The notes: a model not told the origin generated them from the letters alone. DNA of 64,000 bases from Paenibacillus sp. FSL R7-0273 (GCF_000758625.1 NZ_CP009283.1:6580001-6644000), one strand, 5' to 3'; positions 49,929 to 60,289 are shown, counted from the stretch's first letter. Program-made: numbers and translations.

Positions 49929-50690
49929 CTATCCCTGCTGATGCCGGCGGCGCAGCACCTCATACATAATAACCCCGGCGGCAACCGATGCATTCAGGGA
50001 GTTGATCTTGCCGGCCATCGGAAGCTTGAGCAGCACATCGCATTTTTCGCGGATCAGCCGGCCTATGCCTTTATTCTCATTACCGATTACGACAGCTACG
50101 GGTCCTGTGAAAATATCCGATTCATACAGATTCTGATCGGTGGCGACATCAGTGCCAACCACCCAGACACCAAGCTCCTTAAGCCGGTCTATGGTCTGGC
50201 CGAGATTAGTGACCCGTGCAACCGGAACATATTCCACCGCACCCGCTGAGGTTTTGGAGACTGTTGCAGTAATTTGCGCAGACCGGCGCTTCGGAACAAT
50301 TACACCATGTACCCCGGTGCAGTCTGCTGTACGGAGAATAGAGCCCAGATTATGCGGGTCCTCAATTTCATCCAGCAAAATCAGAAACGGAGGCTCACCC
50401 TTGGCTGCGGCTGCAGCCAGTATATCTTCCACTTCGCTATAGGCAAAAGGTGCTGCCTGCGCCACAACCCCCTGATGCTGCACCCCGGGTGCAAGCTGAT
50501 CCAGCTTCCGCTTGTCCACATGCTGGATAACGATCCCCGCTTTACGCGCTTCCGCGATGATCGGCGCGGTCAAATGCTTCTGCGCCGTCTCAGCGACCCA
50601 GATTTTATTCAGTGTACGGCCAGCGCGCAGCGCTTCAAGCACCGAATGCTTGCCGGCCAGTATTTCCTCTTCCGTCCTTACTTCTTCCAT
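49929..50690 (-). CDS. rlmB: 23S rRNA 2'-O-methyltransferase RlmB/TrmH family
   Basis: This 253-aa SPOUT enzyme has an N-terminal substrate-binding domain (LAGKHSVLEALRAGR) and the knotted SAM domain with NLGSILRTADCTG, VIGNENKGIGRLI and MAGKINSLNASVAAGV. The RlmB branch methylates G2251 of 23S rRNA; B. subtilis YacO is the syntenic homologue. CAGGAGG lies 7 nt before the ATG at 50688-50690, so the frame upstream to 50720 is not used. Confidence 0.94.
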   Translation of the reverse strand: MEEVRTEEEILAGKHSVLEALRAGRTLNKIWVAETAQKHLTAPIIAEARKAGIVIQHVDKRKLDQLAPGVQHQGVVAQAAPFAYSEVEDILAAAAAKGEPPFLILLDEIEDPHNLGSILRTADCTGVHGVIVPKRRSAQITATVSKTSAGAVEYVPVARVTNLGQTIDRLKELGVWVVGTDVATDQNLYESDIFTGPVAVVIGNENKGIGRLIREKCDVLLKLPMAGKINSLNASVAAGVIMYEVLRRRHQQG

Positions 50691-50724
50691 GTTGTTGCCT
50701 CCTGTTTTATAGCTGTACACGGCC

Positions 50725-51162
50725 TCACTTGGACCGGTTCATCATGTACTCAATACTGCTATGGACCAGCTCCTGAATTCTTGTCTGCTGTCCCGTGTAA
50801 TATAAATGTCCAATCAGGCATTCAAAAGCTGTCGCATGGCGATATTCCAGCACATCGGCATTCTTGGGAATTGTACCTGATTTGGCGTTGCGCCCCTGGC
50901 GGGCAACATCCTTCTCCTCATCGGTCAGCTGCGGCTCCAGATAAGCAAGGATCGTACTCTGTGCTTTGGCGGAGACGAGCCCGGTGGCTGTGCGGTGCAG
51001 GTGATTCGGCCGCAGGTTCGGCAGAGAAATCAAATATTGCCGTACGGCGACTTCATAAATGGCATCACCGGCATAAGCAAGCACAATCGGCGAGAGCAGC
51101 CGGGCCGGCTGCGAAGGTGCATAAGGGAACCATGCCCCGTCTATATTAAACCCGCCGCTCAT
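50725..51162 (-). CDS. mrnC: Mini-ribonuclease 3
   Basis: This 145-aa RNase III-like nuclease lacks the double-stranded RNA-binding domain. In B. subtilis it matures 23S rRNA ends. Catalytic motifs LAYAGDAIYEVAVR and TAFECLIGHLY hold the acidic residues. The ATG at 51160-51162 overlaps the cysS stop as ATGA, so coupling is likely; a GTG four codons earlier is an alternative start. Confidence 0.95.
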   Translation of the reverse strand: MSGGFNIDGAWFPYAPSQPARLLSPIVLAYAGDAIYEVAVRQYLISLPNLRPNHLHRTATGLVSAKAQSTILAYLEPQLTDEEKDVARQGRNAKSGTIPKNADVLEYRHATAFECLIGHLYYTGQQTRIQELVHSSIEYMMNRSK

Positions 51163-52565
51163 TTGCGCCGCCACCGCATGCCCTGCGGAGTATCCTCCAG
51201 CAGGATGCCGAGACTGTTAAGCTCATCACGGATTTCATCGGACCGGCCCCAGTTCTTGTTCTTGCGGGCTTCTGCACGTTCGGCAATCAGGCGCTCAATT
51301 TCTTCGGTCGCAGCCTCGGCCTCAACCTCAGGTGTCAGGCGGAGTACAGCATTCATTTCGCCAAAAGTCTTCAGCAGCGCCGCAAAATCAGCAGAAGCGG
51401 CGTCGGTCTTGGCCAGCGTCTGATTCGCCAGGCTTACCCAGTCGAATACTGCAGTGATAGCATCCGGCGTGTTGAAGTCATCCTGCATTCTTGCATGGAA
51501 GCTGCTGATAATAGCGGCCAGCCGCTCAGCAACAGCTGCACTCGCTTCCCCATCTGCCCCTTCGGGAGCCAGCTCGAGACGGTGCTTCACATTGCTCTCG
51601 GCAAGAGCGATCCGTTCCGCACTCTTTTCAGCAGATAATAACGCCTCTTCTGTGAAGTTGAGCGGATTACGGTAATGGCTTGAGAGCATAAAGTAACGGA
51701 TTGCAGCCGCTTTGAAGCGTGCCCGGATGTCCTTCACAAGCAGACCGTTGCCCAGCGATTTCGACATTTTCTCCTCACCGATATTGAGGAAGCCGTTGTG
51801 CATCCAATAATTCGACAATGGCTTGCCGGTCAAGGCTTCCGTCTGTGCGCATTCGCATTCATGGTGCGGGAACTGCAGATCCTGCCCGCCTCCGTGGATA
51901 TCAATAGTCTCACCCAGGTATTCGCGCACCATAGCCGAGCACTCGATATGCCAGCCCGGACGCCCGTTGCCCCACGGACTGTGCCAATGCACTTCACCCG
52001 GCTTAGCTGCCTTCCAGAGTACAAAATCCTCCTGATTCTCTTTACGGGAATCCACTTCAATCCGGATGCCGAAATGCAGCTCCTCGAGATTCTGGCGGGA
52101 CAGCTTGCCGTAATCAGCAAACTTGCCGGTGCGGTAATACACATCTCCGCCGTTCTCATAGGCATAGCCCTTCTCTTCAAGCTCCTTAATGAACTCGATA
52201 ATCATGTCCATGCTTTCCGTAACACGCGGATTCATGGTTGCCGGCTTTACGCCAAGTCCGGTCAGATCCTCCTGATAAGCACTAATAAACATTTCTGCAA
52301 CTTCCGCTACAGTAATATTCATTTCCTCCGCTTTACGGATCATTTTGTCATCCACGTCGGTAAAGTTGGTCAGATAACGCACTTCATTACCGAGCGCCTC
52401 CAGATAGTTACGGACCATATCAAAAACAATAACCGGTCTGGCATTTCCGATATGCATATAACCGTAGACTGTGGGTCCGCATACGTACATTTTGACCTTA
52501 TCCGGCTCCTGCGGTACAAAGACCTCTTTAGCACGTGTCATAGTGTTGTAGATTTGCAAAGCCAT
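51159..52565 (-). CDS. cysS: cysteinyl-tRNA synthetase
   Basis: CysS (468 aa, B. subtilis 466) charges tRNA-Cys. [18 protein letters not shown] holds the HIGH-type motif and the zinc Cys, and KMSKSLGNG the second motif; HHECECAQ adds zinc ligands. The frame is open to 52616, but the ATG at 52563-52565 ([11 protein letters not shown]) fits the family, after AAAGGA. It is co-transcribed with cysE under the T-box. Confidence 0.97.
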   Translation of the reverse strand: MALQIYNTMTRAKEVFVPQEPDKVKMYVCGPTVYGYMHIGNARPVIVFDMVRNYLEALGNEVRYLTNFTDVDDKMIRKAEEMNITVAEVAEMFISAYQEDLTGLGVKPATMNPRVTESMDMIIEFIKELEEKGYAYENGGDVYYRTGKFADYGKLSRQNLEELHFGIRIEVDSRKENQEDFVLWKAAKPGEVHWHSPWGNGRPGWHIECSAMVREYLGETIDIHGGGQDLQFPHHECECAQTEALTGKPLSNYWMHNGFLNIGEEKMSKSLGNGLLVKDIRARFKAAAIRYFMLSSHYRNPLNFTEEALLSAEKSAERIALAESNVKHRLELAPEGADGEASAAVAERLAAIISSFHARMQDDFNTPDAITAVFDWVSLANQTLAKTDAASADFAALLKTFGEMNAVLRLTPEVEAEAATEEIERLIAERAEARKNKNWGRSDEIRDELNSLGILLEDTPQGMRWRRK

Positions 52566-52619
52566 TTCTGTTCCCAATCCTTTCTGTTGTCCCCGGTTTC
52601 GTTCGAACGCCGGCAATCT

Positions 52620-53312
52620 TTAAATTTCATAATCTCCGATATACTGCTGGCTTTCCAGCCTCCGCTGCTCCGCCTTCTGTTTATCCTCATTACCCATCTG
52701 CTCGCGGAGCTCCTCAATTTCCTTCTGCAGAAACCGCAGGGAATCAATGAGCGGATCGGGCATTTTGGTATGATCCAGCCGGTCGGATACCCGTTCCCCG
52801 TTACGCTTGACTACCCGTCCCGGATTGCCGACCACTGTACTGTTGTTGGGTACCTCCCGCAGTACGACCGCGTTAGAGCCTATATTGGAATTATCACCGA
52901 TCCGGAACGATCCCAGTACTTTTGCCCCGGAACCGATAACGACATTGTTGCCGACCGTCGGATGGCGTTTGCCTTTTTCCTTACCTGTTCCGCCAAGAGT
53001 CACCCCTTGATAGATGATAACATCATCACCGATCTCACAGGTTTCACCGATGACAATGCCCATCCCGTGGTCTATAAACAGCCTGCTGCCGATCCGGGCC
53101 CCGGGATGAATCTCCACACCGGTCATAAATCTGCTGATCTGCGAAACAATCCGGGCCAGTGTAAAGCACCGGCGTGTGTAAAAGGAGTGGGCTATTCTGT
53201 GAGCCCATATCGCGTGAAGTCCGGCATAGGTAAAAACAACCTCGAATTTGCTCCGCGCCGCGGGATCGTTGTCGAATACTGCCCGGATATCCGACTTTAT
53301 ATGCTTAAACAT
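52620..53312 (-). CDS. cysE: serine O-acetyltransferase
   Basis: CysE (230 aa) acetylates serine, the first step of cysteine synthesis. The left-handed beta-helix contains GVEIHPGARIGSRLFIDHGM (catalytic His), GVTLGGTGKEKGKRHPTVG, in part, and AVVLREVPNNSTVVGNPGR. The start is the ATG at 53310-53312, 7 nt after AGAGGGG; a GTG precedes it directly. It precedes cysS by 54 bp and is read from the T-box promoter. Confidence 0.97.
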   Translation of the reverse strand: MFKHIKSDIRAVFDNDPAARSKFEVVFTYAGLHAIWAHRIAHSFYTRRCFTLARIVSQISRFMTGVEIHPGARIGSRLFIDHGMGIVIGETCEIGDDVIIYQGVTLGGTGKEKGKRHPTVGNNVVIGSGAKVLGSFRIGDNSNIGSNAVVLREVPNNSTVVGNPGRVVKRNGERVSDRLDHTKMPDPLIDSLRFLQKEIEELREQMGNEDKQKAEQRRLESQQYIGDYEI

Positions 53313-53434
53313 CACGTTTCCCCTCTTCTTGGCTCCGCCGCCTCCTGTTTACAGGTACGCCAGGCGAAGGTAGTATCCAACCAGCTTACTAATACACCAG
53401 CTGCAAGTGCACTGCATTCCCCTTATATTCCGAC

Positions 53435-53747
53435 AAAAAACGCCTCTGCAGCTCATAGCTGCAGAGGCGTCTAACCGCGGTTCCACTCTGCTCGGATTGT
53501 GCATCACCGTCTGCGCCCATTCCGGCCTGCGTCTGATGCTATCCCTCTTGCGTTAATAACGGCAACGTACCCGGCACAGCCTAACGCTCCTCTGATGGAA
53601 CCGCTCAGCCGCACAGCTCACAGGCGCATATTCTGCGGTTGACAAGTGAATAACTCCCAGCCACAAAGGAAATCTGCCCTTCGCGGTTATTCTCTCTGGT
53701 AATTGTCCTTACACGCATACTTTTCCTGATCACAGCTATTACAATAT
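53435..53747 (-). ncRNA. T-box riboswitch (probably tRNA-Cys)
   Basis: The minus strand carries the T-box sequence AGAGTGGAACCGCGGTT (53473-53489), followed at once by a terminator (ACGCCTCTGCAGCT, ATG loop, AGCTGCAGAGGCG and a T6 run, 53435-53469). Uncharged tRNA should pair with the GGAACCGC-type bulge and prevent termination. A TGC on the minus strand at 53626-53628 is a candidate Cys specifier; it is inferred from the downstream cysE-cysS genes. The 120 nt between the terminator and cysE show nothing further. Confidence 0.93.
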
Positions 53748-53753
53748 GTCTCT

Positions 53754-53782
53754 ATCTTAGCGAAAAGAACCTGTACTGACAA
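53754..53782 (-). promoter_or_regulatory. SigA promoter of cysE-cysS
   Basis: TTGTCA (53777-53782), 17 bp and TAAGAT (53754-53759) on the minus strand, directly upstream of the T-box leader and 25 bp past the gltX stop. Confidence 0.75.
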
Positions 53783-53806
53783 GGGTTATACGCTGCTGTC
53801 TGCAGC

Positions 53807-55270
53807 CTAGGCCCCTTTAATTTGCGATTTCAGGCGCTCAATCACCCGGTTGCGTCCCAGCAGGGCGATGGTTACATTAAGATCGCGGCCATGCGTCTGG
53901 CCGGTCAGGGCGACACGGATCGGCATAAACAGCCCTTTGCCCTTATGTCCGGTTTCTTTCTGCACTTCCTTGATCAGCACAGCCATATTTGCAGCTGTGA
54001 ACTCATCCGTGCTCTCTACCTTCGCCAGGAATGCGGACAGCACCTCCGGCACCTGCGGTTCGGCAAGCACCTGGGCTGCTTCGTTCTCAAGCTCCAGATG
54101 ACTGCGGAAGAACAGCTCGGACAACGCTACAATATCCGATGCAGCCGTCATCTGCTCCTGGTACAGCGCTACAAGGCTTTCGGCCCATGCCTGCTGCTCT
54201 TCATTCAGCTCTGCAGGCAGCCTGCCTGCCTTCTGAAGATGCGGAATGGCAAGACGTGCAATCCGCTGCGGATCAGCATGCTTGATATAGTGGTTGTTGA
54301 GATGCGCCAGCTTGTTCTTGTCGAATACAGCCGGGCTCTTCGACAGACGGTCAGCTGTGAAGATAGAGATCAGCTGTTCCTGGCTGAAGATTTCCTCTTC
54401 CCCTTCCGGCGACCAGCCGAGCAGGGAGATATAATTGAACAGCGCCTCTGGCAGGTAGCCCAGCTGGTCATACTGCTCGATAAACTGAATAATCGATTCG
54501 TTACGCTTGCTCAGCTTCTTGTGGTCATCGCCGACAATCAGCGTCATATGGCCGAACAGCGGAGCTTCCCAGCCCAGTGCCTCGTAAATCATCAGCTGGC
54601 GCGGTGTGTTGGAGATATGGTCTTCCCCGCGCAGAACATGAGAGATTTCCATCAGATGGTCGTCAATTGCAACCGCAAAGTTATAGGTCGGAATTCCGTC
54701 CTTCTTCACGATGACAAAGTCACCCATTTCCTTGGTATTAAAGGAGATGCTGCCCTTAACAATATCGTTAAAGGTATAGGTACGGTCTTCCGGCACCAGG
54801 AAGCGGATACTGGCTACACGTCCCTCCGCCTCAAAGGCAAGGCGCTGCTCTTCCGTCAGATTGCGGTGCTTTCCGGAATAGCGCGGGGTTTCGCCGCGTG
54901 CAGTCTGTTCTTCGCGTTCTGCTTCCAGCTCCTCTTCCGTACAGTAGCAGCGGTAAGCAAGCCCCCGGTCAATCAGATCCTGCCAGTATATGCGGTACAG
55001 ATCAAGACGTTCCGTCTGGCGGTAAGGGCCGTATTTCCCGCCCACATCCACGCTTTCATCCCAGTTAATCCCCAGCCATTTCAAATATTTCAGCTGGCTT
55101 TCTTCGCCGCCGGCAACATTGCGCTTTACGTCCGTATCTTCGATCCGGATAATGAATTTTCCGCCCAGATTACGGGCAAACAGGTAGTTGAACAATGCCG
55201 TTCTGGCATTTCCGATATGTAAATGTCCCGTAGGGCTCGGTGCATAACGCACCCGGACTTGATCCGCCAC
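53807..55270 (-). CDS. gltX: glutamyl-tRNA synthetase
   Basis: GltX (487 aa) charges tRNA-Glu and, in most Bacillota, also tRNA-Gln for amidation. [20 protein letters not shown] holds the HIGH motif and KKLSKRN the KMSKS motif. [15 protein letters not shown] follows the catalytic domain insert. The start is GTG (55268-55270), 7 nt after GGAGGG. It lies between ispF and the cysE T-box. Confidence 0.98.
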   Translation of the reverse strand: MADQVRVRYAPSPTGHLHIGNARTALFNYLFARNLGGKFIIRIEDTDVKRNVAGGEESQLKYLKWLGINWDESVDVGGKYGPYRQTERLDLYRIYWQDLIDRGLAYRCYCTEEELEAEREEQTARGETPRYSGKHRNLTEEQRLAFEAEGRVASIRFLVPEDRTYTFNDIVKGSISFNTKEMGDFVIVKKDGIPTYNFAVAIDDHLMEISHVLRGEDHISNTPRQLMIYEALGWEAPLFGHMTLIVGDDHKKLSKRNESIIQFIEQYDQLGYLPEALFNYISLLGWSPEGEEEIFSQEQLISIFTADRLSKSPAVFDKNKLAHLNNHYIKHADPQRIARLAIPHLQKAGRLPAELNEEQQAWAESLVALYQEQMTAASDIVALSELFFRSHLELENEAAQVLAEPQVPEVLSAFLAKVESTDEFTAANMAVLIKEVQKETGHKGKGLFMPIRVALTGQTHGRDLNVTIALLGRNRVIERLKSQIKGA

Positions 55271-55321
55271 TGTAAATCCCTCCGCTTCATAATGGTTAAA
55301 ATTAGGCCATGAACAGCCATC

Positions 55322-55810
55322 TCAAGATGATATCACATCTTGGAGCAGGCATACAATAGATTGTGCCGCAATTCCCTCGCCGCGTCCGGCAAAGCCGAGC
55401 TGCTCCGTCGTCGTTGCTTTTACATTAACCCTGGAAACCTCAGCTCCCAGCGCTTTGGCGATAATCTCAGTCATTTGCGGGATATAAGGAGCCATCTTCG
55501 GCTTCTGCGCAATAATAGTAGAATCAATATTCCCAAGCTTGTAGCCGCGTTCGCGGGCAAGCGCCCACACATGCTCCAGCAGCTTCAGGCTGTCCGCATC
55601 CTTAAAGGCCGGATCAGTATCGGGGAAATGCCGTCCGATATCGCCTAGCCCCAGTGCCCCCAGAATGGCATCGCTGACTGCATGCAGCAATACATCCGCA
55701 TCGGAGTGGCCCAGCAGCCCCTTTTCATAAGGAATGGTTACGCCGCCAATTATGCACGGTCTTCCCTCTACCAGCTGGTGTACATCAAAACCCTGTCCTA
55801 CCGCTATCAT
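55322..55810 (-). CDS. ispF: 2-C-methyl-D-erythritol 2,4-cyclodiphosphate synthase
   Basis: IspF (162 aa) closes the cyclodiphosphate ring in the MEP isoprenoid pathway. Metal ligands D9 and H11 lie in GQGFDVHQL, and [17 protein letters not shown] is the second signature. GGGGAGAGGG at the end of ispD serves as ribosome site; the gap is 3 bp. ispD-ispF are a normal pair here. Confidence 0.97.
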   Translation of the reverse strand: MIAVGQGFDVHQLVEGRPCIIGGVTIPYEKGLLGHSDADVLLHAVSDAILGALGLGDIGRHFPDTDPAFKDADSLKLLEHVWALARERGYKLGNIDSTIIAQKPKMAPYIPQMTEIIAKALGAEVSRVNVKATTTEQLGFAGRGEGIAAQSIVCLLQDVISS

Positions 55811-55813
55811 CTT

Positions 55814-56506
55814 TTAACCCTCTCCCCTGATTCTTTGTGTAAACTCGGCGAAATCCAGATCCTCCGGTGTCGTCAGCTTGATATTGCTGTAGCTTCCCTC
55901 CACCACTGAGACTGTAATACCGCTGCGTTCTGCGAGGCTGGAATCATCAGTGCCCAGAAATCCGTCCCGCTCCGCTGCCTCATAGGAAGCCATCAGCTCA
56001 GACAGACGAAAAGTCTGCGGGGTCTGAATCGCCCACAGACTTCGCCGGTCAGGTGTAGACACCACTTGGCCTGCACCGTTCACCTGCTTAATTGTATCCT
56101 TAACCGGTACAGCCAGTACTGATGCCCCGGTCTGAACAGCCTTCCTGTGACAGGCACTGATCTCTGCTGCCTGCACAAACGGGCGGACGCCGTCATGAAC
56201 CATCACCCAGTCTGTCTCCAGCGTCTGCAACCCCTTGTACACAGAATGCTGGCGCTCCGCTCCTCCGGCAATTACAGCCTTCACTTTATCAAGCCTGTAG
56301 GCCTGTACCCACTCCCGGCAGCGGGCAATATCCGCTTCGCCGGTGACCAGCACAATCTCGGAGATAAGCTCATGCTGCTGGAATACCTCTAGCGTATGAA
56401 CGATAACCGGTTTATCCTGCAGCAGCAGATACTGCTTGCTCTCTGCGGTCCCCATTCTTGTCCCTTTGCCTGCCGCTACAATTACGGCGCCTACACTGTT
56501 TGACAT
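55814..56506 (-). CDS. ispD: 2-C-methyl-D-erythritol 4-phosphate cytidylyltransferase
   Basis: IspD (230 aa) adds CMP to methylerythritol phosphate. The nucleotide-binding AAGKGTRMG is at about 11-19, followed by VMVHDGVRPFV and AIQTPQTFR, all typical. ACAGGAG precedes the ATG. It lies between yacL and ispF. Confidence 0.97.
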   Translation of the reverse strand: MSNSVGAVIVAAGKGTRMGTAESKQYLLLQDKPVIVHTLEVFQQHELISEIVLVTGEADIARCREWVQAYRLDKVKAVIAGGAERQHSVYKGLQTLETDWVMVHDGVRPFVQAAEISACHRKAVQTGASVLAVPVKDTIKQVNGAGQVVSTPDRRSLWAIQTPQTFRLSELMASYEAAERDGFLGTDDSSLAERSGITVSVVEGSYSNIKLTTPEDLDFAEFTQRIRGEG

Positions 56507-56601
56507 GTTCTTAGGCTCCTGTCTTTCACGTATATCCCCATCATAACGTGTTTAGCGGGCATTTCCAACCCGTAAGACATATTATAGCCTGCGCCAAGCG
56601 C

Positions 56602-57690
56602 TTACTGCGCTTTTTCCAGCAGCTTTGGCTTAGCAAAAATCATTCTGCCCGCAGAGGTCTGAAGCACACTCGTCACCAGTACCTCCATCGTTGTACCAAT
56701 ATATTCGCGCCCGCCTTCAACGACAATCATGGTGCCGTCGTCCAGATAAGCTACCCCCTGGCCATGCTCCTTGCCGTCCTTGATCACCTGCACGATAATT
56801 TCCTCACCAGGCAGCACAACCGGTTTGACCGCATTGGCCAGATCATTGATATTAAGTACTGAAACACCCTGCAGCTCACAAACCTTATTCAGGTTAAAAT
56901 CATTCGTGACCACCTTGCCGCGCAGCACCTTCGCCAGCTTGACCAGCTTGCTGTCCACCTCGGAGATTTCCTCGAAATCCCCCTCATAGATAAGCACCTT
57001 CACATCCAGCTCTTTCTGGATTTTGTTGAGGATATCAAGCCCGCGCCGCCCGCGGTTACGCTTCAGCAGGTCAGAAGAATCGGCAATATGCTGCAGTTCC
57101 TCAAGCACGAATTCCGGAATGACAATCGTCCCTTCAATAAAGCCTGTCTTGCAGATGTCCGCGATCCGGCCGTCAATGATGACGCTGGTATCCAGAATCT
57201 TATGCTCCTCTAGACCGCGCCCTTCCGGCTCATCCGGCTGTCCCCAGCGTCCGGTTGCCCAGAGCGAGCCCAGCTCGTCTTTTTTCTCCAAACCGATCCG
57301 CAGGCCCATATAACCAAGCGTCAGTGTAGCCGCCACCTGCAGCAGATCCCCCGCTTTGCCAAGCCAGTCCATCGCCGGATGCAGCAGCAAAGACAGCAGA
57401 AGCCCTCCGGTAAGACCAGCGGCGCCTGCAGCCATTTCACTCATCGGTATACGCGAACAGTACATTACCGCCTCACGCAGCTTTGAACCTCCCCAGTCCG
57501 CGCATAAAGTCCCCGCAATCAAAAAAATAATGGCACCCAGCACCGTAAACAACATGCTTCCTTCCACAGGCAGACCCGCTGCCAGTCTATCCATGCCCTG
57601 CGGGAATCCTCTTTCTGCCGTATGGTATAGCGAATAACCGGACCAGGCTCCAAGCAGCCCGGCAAGCGTTAAAACAATCTTTTTCCACAT
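56602..57690 (-). CDS. PIN-TRAM membrane protein YacL
   Basis: This 362-aa protein has four hydrophobic segments in its first 130 residues, a PIN nuclease-like domain ([15 protein letters not shown] through [11 protein letters not shown], with the acidic residues kept) and a C-terminal TRAM RNA-binding domain ([19 protein letters not shown]). The syntenic B. subtilis yacL is of unknown function. The ATG at 57688-57690 is chosen over a GTG at 57702 that overlaps the AAAGGAGG ribosome site. Confidence 0.92.
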   Translation of the reverse strand: MWKKIVLTLAGLLGAWSGYSLYHTAERGFPQGMDRLAAGLPVEGSMLFTVLGAIIFLIAGTLCADWGGSKLREAVMYCSRIPMSEMAAGAAGLTGGLLLSLLLHPAMDWLGKAGDLLQVAATLTLGYMGLRIGLEKKDELGSLWATGRWGQPDEPEGRGLEEHKILDTSVIIDGRIADICKTGFIEGTIVIPEFVLEELQHIADSSDLLKRNRGRRGLDILNKIQKELDVKVLIYEGDFEEISEVDSKLVKLAKVLRGKVVTNDFNLNKVCELQGVSVLNINDLANAVKPVVLPGEEIIVQVIKDGKEHGQGVAYLDDGTMIVVEGGREYIGTTMEVLVTSVLQTSAGRMIFAKPKLLEKAQ

Positions 57691-57838
57691 AACCCTACGC
57701 ACCTCCTTTTATTCATCCTGAAATGATCTATACCTCACCAGTATGTTCCAATTTCCGGGACGGTAATCGCAGGTACGCTTATTTTATGCAGAAAAAAGTT
57801 ACTCTTAATGTCAAGGCTGTCAGGAACTCTTATTCCCG

Positions 57839-57867
57839 TTGAAAACAAGGGGGTACTGGCATATAAT
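57839..57867 (+). promoter_or_regulatory. SigA promoter of the small plus-strand gene
   Basis: TTGAAA (57839-57844), 17 bp and a perfect TATAAT (57862-57867), 34 bp before the ATG. The rest of the gap back to yacL shows no clear signal. Confidence 0.8.
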
Positions 57868-57900
57868 GAACTCAATCTAGAACCCAGGGGTGAATGGAAA

Positions 57901-58296
57901 ATGAGCGCACCAAGTTTACAGGCCTTTCAGGATCAAGTCTCCGAACTGCTGCTCCGTCACCGTAGTCTGCTGGATGTCATGTCCAAGAACGGCCAGAGCA
58001 GCGCTTCCGTCAACCGTGCTGTCGTCAAAGCCATAACGGAATGCGGTTGTATTCAGCTGCATGCCACCAAGCAGGTATTCGAACCGGCGCTTGGGCTTGA
58101 GCAAGCCAAGGAGCTGGCCGGCACTCATCTGGAAGGTGAGCTGTGCGAGAACTGCCGTGAGGTGGTAGCCTCTGAGCTGGGGCGCGAGCTGTTCTATATG
58201 TCTGCCCTCTGCAATCTGCTTAACATCAATATGGACGAGGTGGTCGCTAAGGAATCACAGAAATGCGCCACACTTGGACTGTTTAATCTATCCTGA
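57901..58296 (+). CDS. [17 protein letters not shown] protein, possibly MazG-like
   Basis: This 131-aa protein is predicted to be all helical. I do not recognise it firmly. The second half (ELCENCREVVASELGRELFYMSALCNLLNI) recalls the helix pair of MazG-like nucleotide pyrophosphohydrolases, where acidic residues precede LFY..A..N.L. Cysteines occur as CGC, CENC and two singles. GGGGTG lies 8 nt before the ATG, and a consensus promoter stands upstream, so expression is likely. It is one of the few plus-strand genes and ends at a strong terminator shared with pssA. Confidence 0.78.
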   Translation: MSAPSLQAFQDQVSELLLRHRSLLDVMSKNGQSSASVNRAVVKAITECGCIQLHATKQVFEPALGLEQAKELAGTHLEGELCENCREVVASELGRELFYMSALCNLLNINMDEVVAKESQKCATLGLFNLS

Positions 58297-58328
58297 CTTT
58301 CCGTTTCTGTTTCCGGCGTAACAGCAGC

Positions 58329-58374
58329 AAAGGCTTTGCCGTTTCACTGGGATCAGTGAGGGCAAAGCCTTTTT
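58329..58374. terminator. bidirectional terminator between the small gene and pssA
   Basis: AAAGGCTTTGCC pairs with GGCAAAGCCTTT, extended by CACTG/CAGTG inside, and has TTTTT on the plus strand and an A/T-flanked stem on the minus strand. Confidence 0.9.
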
Positions 58375-58401
58375 GGGCATAGCTATAGGGTAATATTCCG
58401 G

Positions 58402-59139
58402 TTAGCCGTTCTTGGATTGATACACTTTGTCTTCCGAACGTCTTCTGCGGCGGTGGCGGCGGCGTGCCGTCAGCCGGGCAATATTATGCTTGAAGCCATA
58501 GAGCGCATATAGTGCCAGCAGTGCAAAGATCATTTTGGCAATCTGCTCCGGGAAAATCACAGCCACGGCTACTGCCACAATAATGACTACTGGTGCGATC
58601 AGCACAGCTTTTTTGGGCAGGCCGACTTTCTTGAAGTTTGGATATTTAACAGTGCTGACCATGAGATAGGATAAGAGCAAGGTAGCAACAATCATGAATG
58701 GAGCGGAGACATCTTTATGAAAAAGTGCCAGCGTGGCCAACACGCCACCTGCTGCAGGAATCGGCAATCCGATAAAATATCCGGGAATTCCCGGACGGAC
58801 ATTAAAGCGAGCCAGACGCAGTGCCCCGAATACCGGGAAGATTGCGGTGACCGTCCAGCCCAGTGCGGAGTTTAAATCCTGCAGGCTGGTGATATACATA
58901 ATCAGTGCCGGTGCTACCCCGAAGGAGACAACATCGGATAAAGAATCAAGCTCCTTGCCAAATTCACTTTCACATTTGAGCGCACGAGCAACCCGGCCAT
59001 CCAGTCCGTCTAAAAGCATAGCAATAATCACCATGATAGCGGCCATGCTGAGCCTGCCGTCTAACGCCATCATGATACCAAACATTCCAAGCATCAGGTT
59101 ACCAATGGTAAAAAGACTCGGAATTGATTTTTGTATCAT
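58402..59139 (-). CDS. pssA: CDP-diacylglycerol-serine O-phosphatidyltransferase
   Basis: This 245-aa membrane enzyme makes phosphatidylserine, the precursor of phosphatidylethanolamine. The CDP-alcohol phosphatidyltransferase signature is complete: DGLDGRVAR, then EFGKELDSLSD. Six or more hydrophobic helices can be counted. The tail is strongly basic (RRRHRRRRR, about 225-235). AGAGGTG precedes the ATG. B. subtilis keeps pssA elsewhere; here it follows disA by 64 bp. Confidence 0.94.
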   Translation of the reverse strand: MIQKSIPSLFTIGNLMLGMFGIMMALDGRLSMAAIMVIIAMLLDGLDGRVARALKCESEFGKELDSLSDVVSFGVAPALIMYITSLQDLNSALGWTVTAIFPVFGALRLARFNVRPGIPGYFIGLPIPAAGGVLATLALFHKDVSAPFMIVATLLLSYLMVSTVKYPNFKKVGLPKKAVLIAPVVIIVAVAVAVIFPEQIAKMIFALLALYALYGFKHNIARLTARRRHRRRRRSEDKVYQSKNG

Positions 59140-59203
59140 TTCTTCACCTCTGTTTGCTTACTTTGAACCTTACGGTTTGCAATATTACGTGATTGTATGT
59201 TAT

Positions 59204-60274
59204 TTACATTTGCCTGTCAATAAGAACTTGCTTCTGCAGACGTTTCAATCCGTCCTGAATGTTACGTGCCCGCACCTCGCCGATTCCGTCCACTTCATCC
59301 AGCTCCGCGATGCTTGCCGTCATTAAATTAGGCAGCATTTCGAACCGTTCCACCAGGTTATGGATGATGACATTCGGCAGACGCGGAATTTTGTTCAGCA
59401 GGCGGTAGCCGCGCGGTGTGACAGCTTCCTCCGAGGCGATTGCCGTCGAAGAATAGCCCAGAAGACGGGCAATATGATTGTCATCCATCAGCTCATCATC
59501 ACTGCTGCGCTTAAGCCCGGCAATGATTTCACGGATTTTGTCCTCCTGCTCTTCTCTTGCATAGTCTCTGTACAGGAGCCATGCTTCTTCCTCTGTATTT
59601 CCCACCAGTTCTTCCATCTGCATGCTGATCAGGCGGCCTTCATTCCCCAGCTCATTAATGTAGCGCTTGATTTCCATCTTGATCCGCAGCACCATCTCTA
59701 CCCGCTGGATAACACCAACAACCTCAGCAACAGTCACAAGCCCTTCATATTCGGATGCTGAAAGGTTGGTCAGGCCTTGGGTCAGCACCGCTTTGTATTT
59801 CTCAAGCGTCTGGATCGCCTGATTAGCCTTGGCCAGAATGGCTCCGATTTCCTTGAGCGCATACCGGATAGATCCCTGATAAAGCGTAATGATATTCCGC
59901 CGCTGGGAGATGGATACAACCAGCTTGCCGGTCTGCTTGGCAACACGCTCCGCAGTACGGTGACGGATTCCCGTTTCGATTGAAGAGATGGACGGATCGG
60001 GAATCAGCTGGGTGTTGGCGTACAGAATCCGCTTGAGATCCTCGCTGAGAATAATCGCGCCATCCATCTTGGCCAGCTCATACAGGTAATTGGGCGAGAA
60101 ATCACAGTTGATGGAAAAGCCGCCGTCTACAACCTCCATCACTTCAGGACTGTATCCGACCACGATGAGTGCACCCGTCTTGGCCCGGAGCACATTCTCC
60201 AATCCTTCCCGGAAGGGCGTTCCCGGCGCTGCCATCCTCAGCAGATCGTTCATATTTTCTAATTGTTCTTTCAT
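59204..60274 (-). CDS. disA: DNA integrity scanning diadenylate cyclase DisA
   Basis: DisA (356 aa) makes c-di-AMP and pauses on branched DNA. The cyclase domain has DGA (71-73) and RHRTAER (104-110); the linker is helical, and the C terminus carries helix-hairpin-helix DNA-binding motifs ([20 protein letters not shown]). AGGGGG precedes the ATG. It lies 15 bp after radA, as in B. subtilis, where RadA restrains DisA. Confidence 0.98.
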   Translation of the reverse strand: MKEQLENMNDLLRMAAPGTPFREGLENVLRAKTGALIVVGYSPEVMEVVDGGFSINCDFSPNYLYELAKMDGAIILSEDLKRILYANTQLIPDPSISSIETGIRHRTAERVAKQTGKLVVSISQRRNIITLYQGSIRYALKEIGAILAKANQAIQTLEKYKAVLTQGLTNLSASEYEGLVTVAEVVGVIQRVEMVLRIKMEIKRYINELGNEGRLISMQMEELVGNTEEEAWLLYRDYAREEQEDKIREIIAGLKRSSDDELMDDNHIARLLGYSSTAIASEEAVTPRGYRLLNKIPRLPNVIIHNLVERFEMLPNLMTASIAELDEVDGIGEVRARNIQDGLKRLQKQVLIDRQM

Positions 60275-60289
60275 GTTCCTATTAGCCCC

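Noticed and set aside
51798..53474. 558-codon open frame on the plus strand over cysS-cysE
   Set aside because: It is antisense to two clearly conserved genes, lacks a ribosome site and its translation has no recognisable domain. Codon bias of the true genes explains the open frame.
53822..55222. 466-codon open frame on the plus strand over gltX
   Set aside because: It lies entirely within gltX on the opposite strand, with no ribosome site or promoter and unlikely composition.
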